Of a stretch of 64,000 bases of DNA, positions 41,996-50,393 are shown piece by piece (the first letter of the stretch is position 1; every line of letters starts with the position of its first letter). Location: contig NZ_QAOV01000002.1 of NCBI RefSeq assembly GCF_003050925.1, positions 310,001-374,000 on the forward strand, read 5' to 3'. A program made the translations under genes and the position numbers. The DNA comes from Pseudomonas sp. GV085. GTDB lineage: Bacteria; Pseudomonadota; Gammaproteobacteria; Pseudomonadales; Pseudomonadaceae. The notes under the pieces were generated by a model. It saw nothing but the letters and a program-made list of their open reading frames with translations, was not told the DNA's origin and made no database searches.

Positions 41996-43606
41996 TCAGG
42001 ATTCCTTCGATTCCTGCGCGGGGGCCGGGTACCACTTGTCCCTGGGCACCCATTTCTCCTGTTGTGGATCGCCCAGATAGTGCGGCGACATGATCTGCAC
42101 ACCATACTCATTGAACACATCCTGGATGTTGGCGTGCAGCATGCTCAGCAGCACAGCGCGCGGCCGTGGCTGGCTGGGGATGGCCTGGGCCACCAATCGG
42201 TATTCCGGGTAGAAGTCCGACAATGCTGTCTGGAATACCTGGGCCGGCGGCACTTCGAGAACTCCCGGCGTGCGTTTTGCGGCCTCCAGCAACATCGCCT
42301 CCACCTGCCGCCACGGCGTGTCGTAGCCGATGGTCACGACGGTGTCGACCACGTAGCCGGGGCCTTGTACCACTCGCGAATAGTTCTTGGTGACGGTGCC
42401 GGTGATCATCGAGTTGGGCAGGGTCAGCACCTCACCCAGGCCGGTGCGAATGCTGGTGGTAAACATGCCCAATTCGGTCACCGTGCCTTCGTAGTCGCCA
42501 ATGCGCACGAATTCGCCGGGGCGCAGGGTTCGGGTGTAGGTCAGGATCAAACCCGCCGCTGCCTGGCCCACCACGCTGGTGGCGCCCAGGGAAATCATCA
42601 GGCCGATCAACACCGACAAGCCTTTGAAGGCATCGGTGCCCGCACCCGGCAGGTACGGATAGGCCATGGCCAGGGCAAACAGCCAGATCGCCAGGGACGT
42701 CAGGCGTTGGGTGGGTTGCAGGGTTTCATGGTTCAGCCAGCTCAGGGTTCCCGGTACAGCCATGCGCCGCAGTATCCGCCGCATGAAGGCGGTTGCGCCG
42801 CGGGCGATAAAGAAGATCGCCAGCGCCACGCCCAGCCCGGGTATGGCGCCGACAATCCCTTGCAGCAGATAACCGCCGAGCTCCAGCAGATAGTTATTGA
42901 GGCTTTCGCCCCAGGGACGGGTATAGGGAAAGCGTGACAGGACAAAGCCCAGCCATTCGTAGGTAAACAGCATCACGACGATCCAGCGCACCAGCTCCAA
43001 CAGGCGACTGGCCAGCGGATACAGGAAATTGGCGTCGACCAGCGGAACCCGTCCGACCTTCAGGGCCTGGGTGTGCCGATGCATCAGTTCGGGCAGTTTC
43101 TTCAGCACTTTGCGCCGCACAAACAACATACCGAACAGCAAACCTATATAAACGCCGGTGGCGATCAACGCGGCGACTGCGGAGCGCAGAATCAATTGCA
43201 GGTTGCGGGCTTCCCGGGTTTCGGCAATGACCTGACGCAGCTTGGCAGCCGCGGCTTCGGCGGCCTGCTGTACCGAGTCGTATTCGGTCCCGTCGATATC
43301 CTTGGGCGAAACAATAAAGGCGCGCCGGCTACCCAGCAGCACCATGTAGCTTTCCATGATCGGGTCGATGGCGACATTGAGATCGTCGGCATCATCCAGC
43401 GCCTCACCGATCACCGCTTTCGCCCGTTTGACCCGCGAGGCCGGGGCTTCACCGAGGGTGGTCGCGTGAAACGCCATGATGGTGCGGTTGGCCACTTTCA
43501 ATTCTACGGGAGCATCGACCACTTTCGGTGCGTCTTCGGCCCACAATTGCACCGACACAAACATCCCGAAGACAGTAAACATTACAGCGAGCAGCCTGCT
43601 CCGCAT
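41996..43606 (-). CDS. MscS-family mechanosensitive channel
   Basis: 536 residues. A signal peptide (MRSRLLAVMFTVFGMFVSVQLWA) and a periplasmic domain of about 120 residues precede five hydrophobic helices. The pore helix GLMISLGATSVVGQAAAGLILTYTRTLRPGEFVRIGDYEGTVTELGMFTTSIRTGLGEVLTLPNSMITG is the MscS signature, and the cytoplasmic vestibule domain follows. It opens under hypo-osmotic membrane tension. Larger than E. coli MscS and closer to the YnaI/MscM-like extended members. Confidence 0.92.
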   Translation of the reverse strand: MRSRLLAVMFTVFGMFVSVQLWAEDAPKVVDAPVELKVANRTIMAFHATTLGEAPASRVKRAKAVIGEALDDADDLNVAIDPIMESYMVLLGSRRAFIVSPKDIDGTEYDSVQQAAEAAAAKLRQVIAETREARNLQLILRSAVAALIATGVYIGLLFGMLFVRRKVLKKLPELMHRHTQALKVGRVPLVDANFLYPLASRLLELVRWIVVMLFTYEWLGFVLSRFPYTRPWGESLNNYLLELGGYLLQGIVGAIPGLGVALAIFFIARGATAFMRRILRRMAVPGTLSWLNHETLQPTQRLTSLAIWLFALAMAYPYLPGAGTDAFKGLSVLIGLMISLGATSVVGQAAAGLILTYTRTLRPGEFVRIGDYEGTVTELGMFTTSIRTGLGEVLTLPNSMITGTVTKNYSRVVQGPGYVVDTVVTIGYDTPWRQVEAMLLEAAKRTPGVLEVPPAQVFQTALSDFYPEYRLVAQAIPSQPRPRAVLLSMLHANIQDVFNEYGVQIMSPHYLGDPQQEKWVPRDKWYPAPAQESKES

Positions 43607-43743
43607 GTGTCGGATCCTTACGTCACGAAATTCAGATCGAGGGTACGTATCGCAGCGTAGTTCACCGATGAACGGTTGTCAGATTGGAGCTACAGGCAGT
43701 TTCCTTACCCGTCTGCCTCCTTGAAACAGAGAGCTCGAGGATC

Positions 43744-43845
43744 CTGTAGGAGCGAGCTTGCTCGCGATAAACCGGAGAGCACTGCGGGGCACCTGCCAAC
43801 CAGCGTTATCGTTGACGACCATCGCGAGCAAGCTCGCTCCTACGG
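43744..43845. repeat. REP pair
   Basis: TGTAGGAGCGAGCTTGCTCG at left and its inverted partner GAGCAAGCTCGCTCCTAC at right, with a spacer containing GCGTTATCGTTGACGACC. It lies between the MscS gene and the glycine-zipper gene. Confidence 0.92.
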
Positions 43846-43862
43846 TGTGTTCTGTGCCCGAC

Positions 43863-44318
43863 TCAAGGATTGACCTGATAACCCTTGCCCTGCAAACAAC
43901 TGCTGTAGGCCGATGCAGTGTTCGTTTGCGTGGTTTTCGATTGCTCCCGGCGTTCCTGACGCTGGCGTGAACCACCGACAACCATACCGGCCGCGGCGGT
44001 TTCCTTGGCGCGGTCCTGGCGGACGTTCTGTTTCACGTCACTGTCGACACGATCATCAAACGCATCGTGCTGATTACTGCGCACACCAGACGCCACGGCG
44101 CCGGCAGCAGCCCCCGCGGCCGCCCCTTTGAGCCGCCCGCCGGATGGCGTCGAAGACGTCGATGTAGCCTGACTGTTGGCGATGCTGTTGCATTCGTTAA
44201 TGTCGGCCTGGGTTTGTTGCGAACTCTGCCCTTTCATCGGCACCACCGATTGCGCCCATCCCGGGCTACTCAAAATCGACAATGCGATACACAGGCTGAC
44301 CGGTGAAAACCTTTTCAT
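43863..44318 (-). CDS. Exported glycine-zipper protein (paralogue 2)
   Basis: 151 residues from the ATG at 44318 with GGAGG five bases upstream. MKRFSPVSLCIALSILSSPGWAQSVVPMKGQSSQQTQADINECNS parallels paralogue 1, as do SGGRLKGAAAGAAAGAVASGV, AGMVVGGSRQRQERREQ and SAYSSCLQGKGYQVNP. Glycine-zipper segments suggest insertion or packing at a membrane; the two conserved cysteines (CNS, SCLQ) probably form a disulfide. Function unknown. Confidence 0.82.
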   Translation of the reverse strand: MKRFSPVSLCIALSILSSPGWAQSVVPMKGQSSQQTQADINECNSIANSQATSTSSTPSGGRLKGAAAGAAAGAVASGVRSNQHDAFDDRVDSDVKQNVRQDRAKETAAAGMVVGGSRQRQERREQSKTTQTNTASAYSSCLQGKGYQVNP

Positions 44319-44474
44319 GATGACCTCCGGCAGGCTTGCCACAACGGGCAAGCCTTTGGGTCGACTGGCGGCGGCAAGCGACGCCATGCGTCGCCTGCCG
44401 ATCGGGTGGAGCAACTGAAAAGTGTAGTTCAACGGCCCCTCAGAGAAAGACTTCCGAACAAGCGGTTGGAGTCG

Positions 44475-44558
44475 TGTAGGAGCGAGCCTGCTCGCGATGG
44501 CGGCGTGTCAGACAAAATAGACGTCGACTGACACTACGCAATCGCGAGCAGGCTCGCC
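44475..44558. repeat. REP pair overlapping the 3' end of the DUF6124-like gene
   Basis: GTGTAGGAGCGAGCCTGCTCGCGAT at left, AATCGCGAGCAGGCTCGC at right. The right unit lacks the usual CTCCTACA end and merges with the coding sequence of the neighbouring gene. Confidence 0.85.
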
Positions 44559-44870
44559 GAGCATGATCACTTGCGCAATGCCCAGCAGCGCATTGCGGCT
44601 GGTTCCTTGCAGATGGTCCACCAGATCGTTGGCCATGACATTGGCCGACGCCAGCGATTCACAGGCGTGCACCAGTAAGGTTTCGACATTGAGTTCGGGA
44701 TTGACGATGAACATGGAGCTGGGTTTTCGCGGCGTGGCCATGATGCCGGGGCCGGGGTTGAGGTAATGATCGAGGGCGCGCTCGGCGGCTTCGTGGAGTT
44801 TCTGGAAGTCGAGGGTTTCGTGCGGGGATATCGGATCAGTGTCCGGCGGGTTGGGTGTGACTTTGAACAT
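44508..44870 (-). CDS. DUF6124/DUF3077-like small protein with REP-encoded C-terminus
   Basis: 120 residues from the ATG at 44870 (MFKVTPNPPDTDPISPHETLDFQKLHEAAERALDHYL). The middle, SMFIVNPELNVETLLVHACESLASANVMANDLVDHLQGTSRNALLGIAQVIMLG, is the conserved helical core of this Pseudomonas-specific family. The last 16 residues (EPARDCVVSVDVYFV) are read from a REP repeat, replacing the native C-terminus. Function unknown; members are often multicopy. Confidence 0.78.
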   Translation of the reverse strand: MFKVTPNPPDTDPISPHETLDFQKLHEAAERALDHYLNPGPGIMATPRKPSSMFIVNPELNVETLLVHACESLASANVMANDLVDHLQGTSRNALLGIAQVIMLGEPARDCVVSVDVYFV

Positions 44871-45258
44871 AGTGAAACTCCATATGTGATAAATGGAGCC
44901 ATCACTCTCGCTACCAAACGATGGGTGGTGGCCATACGAAGGTTGGTAGACCGGCCCACATGGAAAAACCGGCGCGCCCGAGAGCGCCCTACGCATGGAC
45001 ACCATTAAAACAATTGCCAAAAAGGCGCCTGTCCATAGGTGATGCTACGCGTATGTGGAAAACGGGCTACCAAACCCGATCGCTGCTGTTTTGCAGCGAC
45101 CGGTCAACGATAGAACCCGCCCCCAAGACGCACAAGCCGGCGGATTCTGGAGTAGCTGTAGGCAATGACGCAAGCCGTTGTAGCTTGCGGGAAGTAACGC
45201 TGACAGCCGCTAAACAACCCCCTTAAACACACACCAATAGGACAGCCAATACAAAGAA
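44871..45258. other. Long leader upstream of the DUF6124-like gene
   Basis: No credible gene. GC-rich inverted segments around 44975-45000 (GGCGCGCCCGAGAGCGCC) and 45085-45105 can fold. The region may be a regulatory leader associated with this gene family. Confidence 0.35.
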
Positions 45259-45348
45259 CTGTAGGAGCGAGCCTGCTCGCGATGAGGGTATCAGCTTCAA
45301 CATCCATGTTGGCTGAGCCACCATCGCGAGCAGGCTCGCTCCTACAGG
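45259..45348. repeat. REP pair
   Basis: CTGTAGGAGCGAGCCTGCTC ... GAGCAGGCTCGCTCCTACAG with a 40-base spacer, just downstream of the quinone reductase gene stop. Confidence 0.92.
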
Positions 45349-45362
45349 GTATGTGGTGTTAG

Positions 45363-46073
45363 TCAGGCATTGGTGGTCAGTGGATAGAGCTTGTCATCGA
45401 ACTGCGCCAACTTCGGAAATACCAGTGGTTGGTCGTCGCTCAAGTGCTGCAAACGCTGGCTGTAATCAACCAGAAATTGCTGGCGCGCCTCGTCACTGAT
45501 GTACGGCACATGCCAGGCCACGAACGGTTCCAGCACATCGAACCCGACGTAAGCCAGGGTGCCACGCAGGATCGGCCGCAGCATGTCCTCCAGCGGGCCA
45601 TGAATCGCGCCTTCGCCGAACATGTGTTCGCGCCCGCCCAGGGTCACGGTCACCAGTGCCTTCTTCCCAGCCAATCCGCCCTGATCATAGAAACGCTTGC
45701 CGCCGTAGCAGATGCCCGACACCAGCACCCGGTCGATCCAGCCCTTGAGCATCGCCGGGGCGGAGAACCAGAAGATCGGGAAATTGAGGATCAGCAGGTC
45801 GGCCCACAACAATTTGTCCAGTTCGGCCTGAATGTCCGCCGCCAGCGACTGGCTCTTCACACCCAGGCGTTGTTCCAGGGCATAGACCAGGTACTCGGGG
45901 TTTTCCCGATTCGAGAAGTCCGCGTCGCTGGCCACCGGGTTCCAGTTCATTTTGTACAGGTCGCCGACCTGCACTTCGTGGCCCTGGGCTTCGAGGGTCG
46001 CGACGGCCTGGTCCCGCAGGGCGGCGGTGAAGGATTGCGGTTCCGGGTGGGCGTGGACGATCAGTACTTTCAT
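45363..46073 (-). CDS. NAD(P)H:quinone oxidoreductase (flavodoxin-fold, KefF/MdaB-like)
   Basis: 236 residues. MKVLIVHAHPEPQSFTAALRD binds FMN/FAD phosphate. LLWADLLILNFPIFWFSAPAMLKGWIDRVL and TLGGREHMFGEGAIHGPLEDMLRPI complete the NQO1-like pattern. Two-electron reduction of quinones in the cytoplasm. It lies 79 bases after the aldehyde dehydrogenase gene and corresponds in position to the oxidoreductase next to aruH in P. aeruginosa. Confidence 0.9.
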   Translation of the reverse strand: MKVLIVHAHPEPQSFTAALRDQAVATLEAQGHEVQVGDLYKMNWNPVASDADFSNRENPEYLVYALEQRLGVKSQSLAADIQAELDKLLWADLLILNFPIFWFSAPAMLKGWIDRVLVSGICYGGKRFYDQGGLAGKKALVTVTLGGREHMFGEGAIHGPLEDMLRPILRGTLAYVGFDVLEPFVAWHVPYISDEARQQFLVDYSQRLQHLSDDQPLVFPKLAQFDDKLYPLTTNA

Positions 46074-46152
46074 GGTGATTCCTTAGACTTTTCCCAGCGT
46101 ATCGATTGAAGGTGTGGAGCAGTGGTTGATGAACAGTTCGAGTCACCAATCG

Positions 46153-47568
46153 TCACACCTGGATCGCCTTCACTTCGACGAATTCGTTCAACCCCTCCTC
46201 ACCCCATTCGCGACCGTTACCCGACTGTTTGTAGCCACCAAACGGCGCCTGATAATTGAATGCCGCGCCGTTGAGGAAGCACTGGCCTGCACGCAGTTGG
46301 CGACCCAAATGCAAGGCGCGCTCGGCACTGCCGGCCCAGACGCCGCTGGACAGGCCGAACGGCGAGTCGTTGGCGATCTGGATCGCTTGTGCCTCATCGG
46401 TATAGGGAATCAGGCACAGCACCGGGCCGAAGATTTCTTCCTGGGCAATGCGCATGCGGTTGTCGACATCGGCGAACAGCGTCGGGCTGACATAAAAGCC
46501 GCGCTCGAACATTGACGGCGTGTCACCGCCGCACAGCAGTCGTGCGCCTTCCTGTTTGCCGACCTTGATGTAATCGAGCACGGTGCGTTTTTGCCCGGCC
46601 GAACACATCGGACCGAGGAAGCTTTGCGGGTCGAGGGGATCGCCCATGCGCAGGCTCAGGGTTTCCGCCAGCGCCAGTTCCACGGCCTCGGCGTAACGGC
46701 TGGCCGGCAGCAGCATGCGGGTCAACGCGGTGCAGGTCTGGCCGGAGTTGATCATCACGTCCTGCACGCCGTAGCGCACGGCCGCTGCCAGGTCGGCATC
46801 TTCGGCGATCAGCAGCGGCGACTTGCCGCCCAGTTCCAGGCACACCCGTTTCACCGAAGGCGCCGCCGCTTGCGCAACGCGAACGCCGGCGCCGGTGGAG
46901 CCGGTGAACGACACCATGTCCACGTCCGGATGTTTGGCCAGCGCTTCGCCGACTTTCGAGCCCGGGCCGCTGACCAGGTTGAACACCCCGGCCGGCAGGC
47001 CGATGTCCTCGATCATTTGCGCCAACAGGAAGGCATGCAGCGGGGTTTCCTGGCTCGGTTTGACCACCACTGTGCAACCGGCGGCCAGTGCCGGGGCCAG
47101 TTTGCCGATCAATTGATGCAGCGGGTAATTCCACGGGTTGATGAACGCGCAGACGCCCACGGCCTCGCGGATCACCAACGAGTTGCCGACTTCGCGCACT
47201 TCATCCATCAGTCCGGCCAGTTCGACGTACTGCTCAAGGCCGATGATCGGCCCGTCGACCTGCACCGAACGGCACCATTGCACCGGCATGCCCAGTTCCG
47301 TGGTGATGACCGAGGCCATCTCGTCGGCACGATTGCGCAGTTGATCGGCCAGTGCACGTATGTAACCGGCCCGCACGCTGGACGGCGTGCGCGACCATGA
47401 GGCGAAGGCCCGGCGTGCAGCCGCCACGGCATTTTCGACATCGAGTTCATCACCCAGCGGCACGCTGCCGCACACTTGCTCGGTGGCCGGGTTGATCACC
47501 TCGGCGATGCCCTGCCCCGAAGGTTTCTGCCAGCGACCATCAATAAACAACGCCTTGTGGTTAAGCAT
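46153..47568 (-). CDS. NAD(P)-dependent aldehyde dehydrogenase
   Basis: 471 residues of the ALDH superfamily: FINPWNYPLHQLIGKLAPALAAGCTVVVKPSQETP (cofactor binding), FTGSTGAGVRVAQAAAPSVKRVCLELGGKSP (catalytic Glu) and MINSGQTCTALTR (nucleophilic Cys), then EEIFGPVLCLIPY. In this locus it would oxidise the aldehyde released by the ThDP decarboxylase (for example 4-guanidinobutyraldehyde). Its start overlaps the aminotransferase stop by eight bases. Confidence 0.92.
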   Translation of the reverse strand: MLNHKALFIDGRWQKPSGQGIAEVINPATEQVCGSVPLGDELDVENAVAAARRAFASWSRTPSSVRAGYIRALADQLRNRADEMASVITTELGMPVQWCRSVQVDGPIIGLEQYVELAGLMDEVREVGNSLVIREAVGVCAFINPWNYPLHQLIGKLAPALAAGCTVVVKPSQETPLHAFLLAQMIEDIGLPAGVFNLVSGPGSKVGEALAKHPDVDMVSFTGSTGAGVRVAQAAAPSVKRVCLELGGKSPLLIAEDADLAAAVRYGVQDVMINSGQTCTALTRMLLPASRYAEAVELALAETLSLRMGDPLDPQSFLGPMCSAGQKRTVLDYIKVGKQEGARLLCGGDTPSMFERGFYVSPTLFADVDNRMRIAQEEIFGPVLCLIPYTDEAQAIQIANDSPFGLSSGVWAGSAERALHLGRQLRAGQCFLNGAAFNYQAPFGGYKQSGNGREWGEEGLNEFVEVKAIQV

Positions 47569-48751
47569 GTAGCTGAGCCTCCATCAGTTCTTGAGCACAA
47601 TGGGCAATGCGCTGACAGGCATCGCGCAGCGGTTCGGCACCGACCACCAGACCGAGGCGAATGTGCCCCGCCGCGCTCGGACCAAAGGCCTCGCCAGCCA
47701 ATACCGACACACCGTGGCGATCCAGCAGACGGTCGGCAAACGCCTGGGCGCTGAGCCCGGTCTGGCGGATATCGAGCATCACGAACATCCCGCCATCGGG
47801 TTTCAACGGCCGCGCGCCGGGGCAATCGGCCAGGCTGTCGCACACCAGATCGCGACGCTGGCGATAGGCTTCGCGCATGGCCTCGAGTTCCGGCAGGTTG
47901 CTTTCCAGGGCCACCACGGCGGCGTCCTGAATGAAATCCGGCGAGCCGTAGAGCATGCACAGCGCGAGGTTTTCCAGGTGCGCGGCCAGGGATGGCGGTG
48001 CCACCACCCAGCCGACGCGCCACCCGGTCATGGCGTGGGATTTCGACAGACTGTTGAGGGTCGCGGTGCGCTCGGCCATGCCCGGCAGGCTCGCCGGGCT
48101 GACGTGCTCGCCTTCGAACAGCAATTCGCTGTAGACCTCATCGGAAATCAGCCACAGGTCGTGGCCGATGCACAACTCAGCCAAGGCAGCCCAGGTGCTG
48201 CGCGGCAGACTGGCGCCGGACGGATTGTGCGGGCTGTTCAGGGCCAGTGCCCGGGTGCGCGGAGTAATGCGCGCGGCGACGTCTTCGGGCAGCACGCGGA
48301 AGCCGTTTTCCGAGCGCACCGGCACCGGCACCACCACGGCGCCGCAAGCCCCGAACACGGCTTCGTAGGTGACGTACATCGGTTCGGCGACGATCACCTC
48401 GTCACCGGGATTGAGCACGCATTGGGCCACGCTGAACAGCGCACATTGCGCCCCGGCCAGCACGGTGACCTGATCCGCCGAGACGGTTTGGCCGCTGCGC
48501 TGCTGATGACGTTTGGCAATGGCCTCACGCAGGGCACGCTTGCCGCGCACCTCGGCATAGTGAGTGTTGCCGCTGCGCAGGCTGTCGATGGCGCCCTGCA
48601 CGATAGGCTGTGGCGTGTCGAAATCCGGATCGCCCACGGACAACAGCAGAATGTCTTCGCCCTGCTCGCGCAGTGCCAGGGCGCGGTAGTGAATATCCCA
48701 CGCGGTGGCGCCGTCACCGGCGATACGTTGAGTCAGATCGGAAAAGCGCAT
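47561..48751 (-). CDS. aruH: Class I aminotransferase, AruH-like (arginine:pyruvate transaminase)
   Basis: 396 residues, PLP fold type I: LSVGDPDFDTPQPIV, THYAEVRGKRALREAIA, LNSPHNPSGASLPRSTW, LISDEVYSELLFEGEH, TLNSLSKSHAMTGWRVGWVV (Schiff-base Lys) and GHIRLGLV (carboxylate Arg). Adjacent to an AruI-like decarboxylase, as in the P. aeruginosa arginine transaminase pathway where AruH makes 2-ketoarginine. Substrate assignment rests on context. Confidence 0.85.
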   Translation of the reverse strand: MRFSDLTQRIAGDGATAWDIHYRALALREQGEDILLLSVGDPDFDTPQPIVQGAIDSLRSGNTHYAEVRGKRALREAIAKRHQQRSGQTVSADQVTVLAGAQCALFSVAQCVLNPGDEVIVAEPMYVTYEAVFGACGAVVVPVPVRSENGFRVLPEDVAARITPRTRALALNSPHNPSGASLPRSTWAALAELCIGHDLWLISDEVYSELLFEGEHVSPASLPGMAERTATLNSLSKSHAMTGWRVGWVVAPPSLAAHLENLALCMLYGSPDFIQDAAVVALESNLPELEAMREAYRQRRDLVCDSLADCPGARPLKPDGGMFVMLDIRQTGLSAQAFADRLLDRHGVSVLAGEAFGPSAAGHIRLGLVVGAEPLRDACQRIAHCAQELMEAQLHA

Positions 48752-48775
48752 GGCTTCATCCCCTTGAAATGCAAA

Positions 48776-50389
48776 TCAATGCGCGCAGGCATGCTTGAGT
48801 TCGATCAAAGTCACGCCGTTACGCTTGAAGCCTTGGTGCAAGTCAGTCTGCAACTCGGCGAGGCTTTGCGGCTGGGTCACGGTGCAACCGAAGGCACGCG
48901 CGAGGGCGGCGAAATCCGGGTTGCGTGGCAGCACGCCGATGGGCTCGATATCCAGGCCGAGCATGTCGTCGCGGATCTGCCCCAGGGCGTCGTTGTTCCA
49001 CAGCAGCACCACCAGCGGGCTGTCCAGTTCTTCAACAGCCGTGGCCAACTCCTGGGCGGTGTAGAGGAAACCACCATCACCCACCAGCACCAGGCCCGGC
49101 CGTTGCGGCGCGCCGAACTTGGCGCCGATCCCGGCCGGCAGGCCATAACCCAAAGTGCCGTAGCCGGTCGGGTGCAGCCAACTGCGGATCGCCAGGCTGT
49201 CGAAGGCGTAGTTGCCGGTGTAGGCCAGTTGGGTCATGTCGGTGCTGATGAAGGCGTTTTCCGGCAGCTCCATGGCGATACGGTCGAGGATCGATTGATG
49301 GATCGACTGCAACGGGCCGTGGCTGGCCTTGACCGCTTCGCGCAGGGTCGCGACCGAGGCAGTGGCGGCGCCAGCGTCGCGCACGTCGGTCGGCAAACGC
49401 TCAAGCAACCCACTGAGGGTTTGTTGTGCATCGCCATGCAACGCCACCGCGCACGGATAAAAGTCGTTGAACTTGCGCGGATCGATGTCGACACGCAGCA
49501 GTTCGGCGGTCAGCGGCAGGCGTTCACGCCAGTAGTCGGTGTCGGCCATTTCGGTACCGACCGCCAGCACCACGTCGGCCTCGGCGATCAGCTTCCAGCC
49601 CGGCTCCACACACAGGGATGAACCGGCGTTGAGCGGCGCATCCGGTGGCAGCAGGCCTTTGCCGGCGACGCTGGTGAATAGCGGCGCAGCGAGCCGGGTG
49701 CTGATGGCTTGCAGTTCTGAAGTGGCATTGAGCGCACCGCCACCGGCGATGATCATCGGCCGCTTGGCAGCCTTCAGTTTGGCCACAGCTTGATCGATGG
49801 CGTTGGCGGACGCCGGGCCGCGACCCGGGCGACGCACCACCTCATTGCTCCAGTCTCGGGCAATCGGCGCCGACAACACGTCCAGCGGCACCGAGATGTG
49901 CACCGGGCGCGGCCGTTCGCTGTCGAACACCGCGTAGGCACGGGCGATCAGTTCCGGCAGGTCTTCGGCGGTCAGCGCCACGGCGGAGAACGCGGTGATC
50001 GGCGCGGTCATCGCCCGTTGGTCCTGGCACTCGTGCAGACTGCCCCAGCCCTTGCCGAGGCTGGCGCTGTGGTTGACGCTGGAAATCACCAGCATCGGAA
50101 TCGAGTCGGCGTAGGCCTGGCCAATGCCGGTGGCGGCGTTGGTCACGCCGGGGCCGGTGATGACGAAGCACACGCCGGGTTTGCCGCTGACCCGGGCATA
50201 GCCGTCGGCCATGAAACTGGCGCCCTGCTCATGGCGGGTCAGCACGTGGCGAATACCGCTGCCGGGCAAGCCGCGATACAGCTCCAGGGTGTGTACGCCG
50301 GGGATGCCGAACACGGTATCGACGCCGTAGTTGGCCAACAGACGCACCAGGGCCTGGCCACCGGTCAAGGTTTTGCTTTGCATATTCAT
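48776..50389 (-). CDS. aruI: ThDP-dependent 2-oxoacid decarboxylase, AruI-like
   Basis: 537 residues of the acetolactate synthase-like superfamily: VFGIPGVHTLELYRGL, RHEQGASFMADGYARVSGKPGVCF (catalytic Glu), a central Rossmann-like domain, and the C-terminal ThDP motif VGDGGFLYTAQELATAVEELDSPLVVLLWNND (GDGxx...NN). In the arginine transaminase pathway AruI converts 2-ketoarginine to 4-guanidinobutyraldehyde and CO2. Assignment comes from neighbouring aruH and aruRS-like genes. Confidence 0.86.
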   Translation of the reverse strand: MNMQSKTLTGGQALVRLLANYGVDTVFGIPGVHTLELYRGLPGSGIRHVLTRHEQGASFMADGYARVSGKPGVCFVITGPGVTNAATGIGQAYADSIPMLVISSVNHSASLGKGWGSLHECQDQRAMTAPITAFSAVALTAEDLPELIARAYAVFDSERPRPVHISVPLDVLSAPIARDWSNEVVRRPGRGPASANAIDQAVAKLKAAKRPMIIAGGGALNATSELQAISTRLAAPLFTSVAGKGLLPPDAPLNAGSSLCVEPGWKLIAEADVVLAVGTEMADTDYWRERLPLTAELLRVDIDPRKFNDFYPCAVALHGDAQQTLSGLLERLPTDVRDAGAATASVATLREAVKASHGPLQSIHQSILDRIAMELPENAFISTDMTQLAYTGNYAFDSLAIRSWLHPTGYGTLGYGLPAGIGAKFGAPQRPGLVLVGDGGFLYTAQELATAVEELDSPLVVLLWNNDALGQIRDDMLGLDIEPIGVLPRNPDFAALARAFGCTVTQPQSLAELQTDLHQGFKRNGVTLIELKHACAH

Positions 50390-50393
50390 GTCC

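Noticed and set aside
47591-49621. 676-codon plus-strand frame
   Set aside because: Antisense to the aruH- and aruI-like genes, with His/Gln/Arg-rich, family-free sequence typical of shadow frames.
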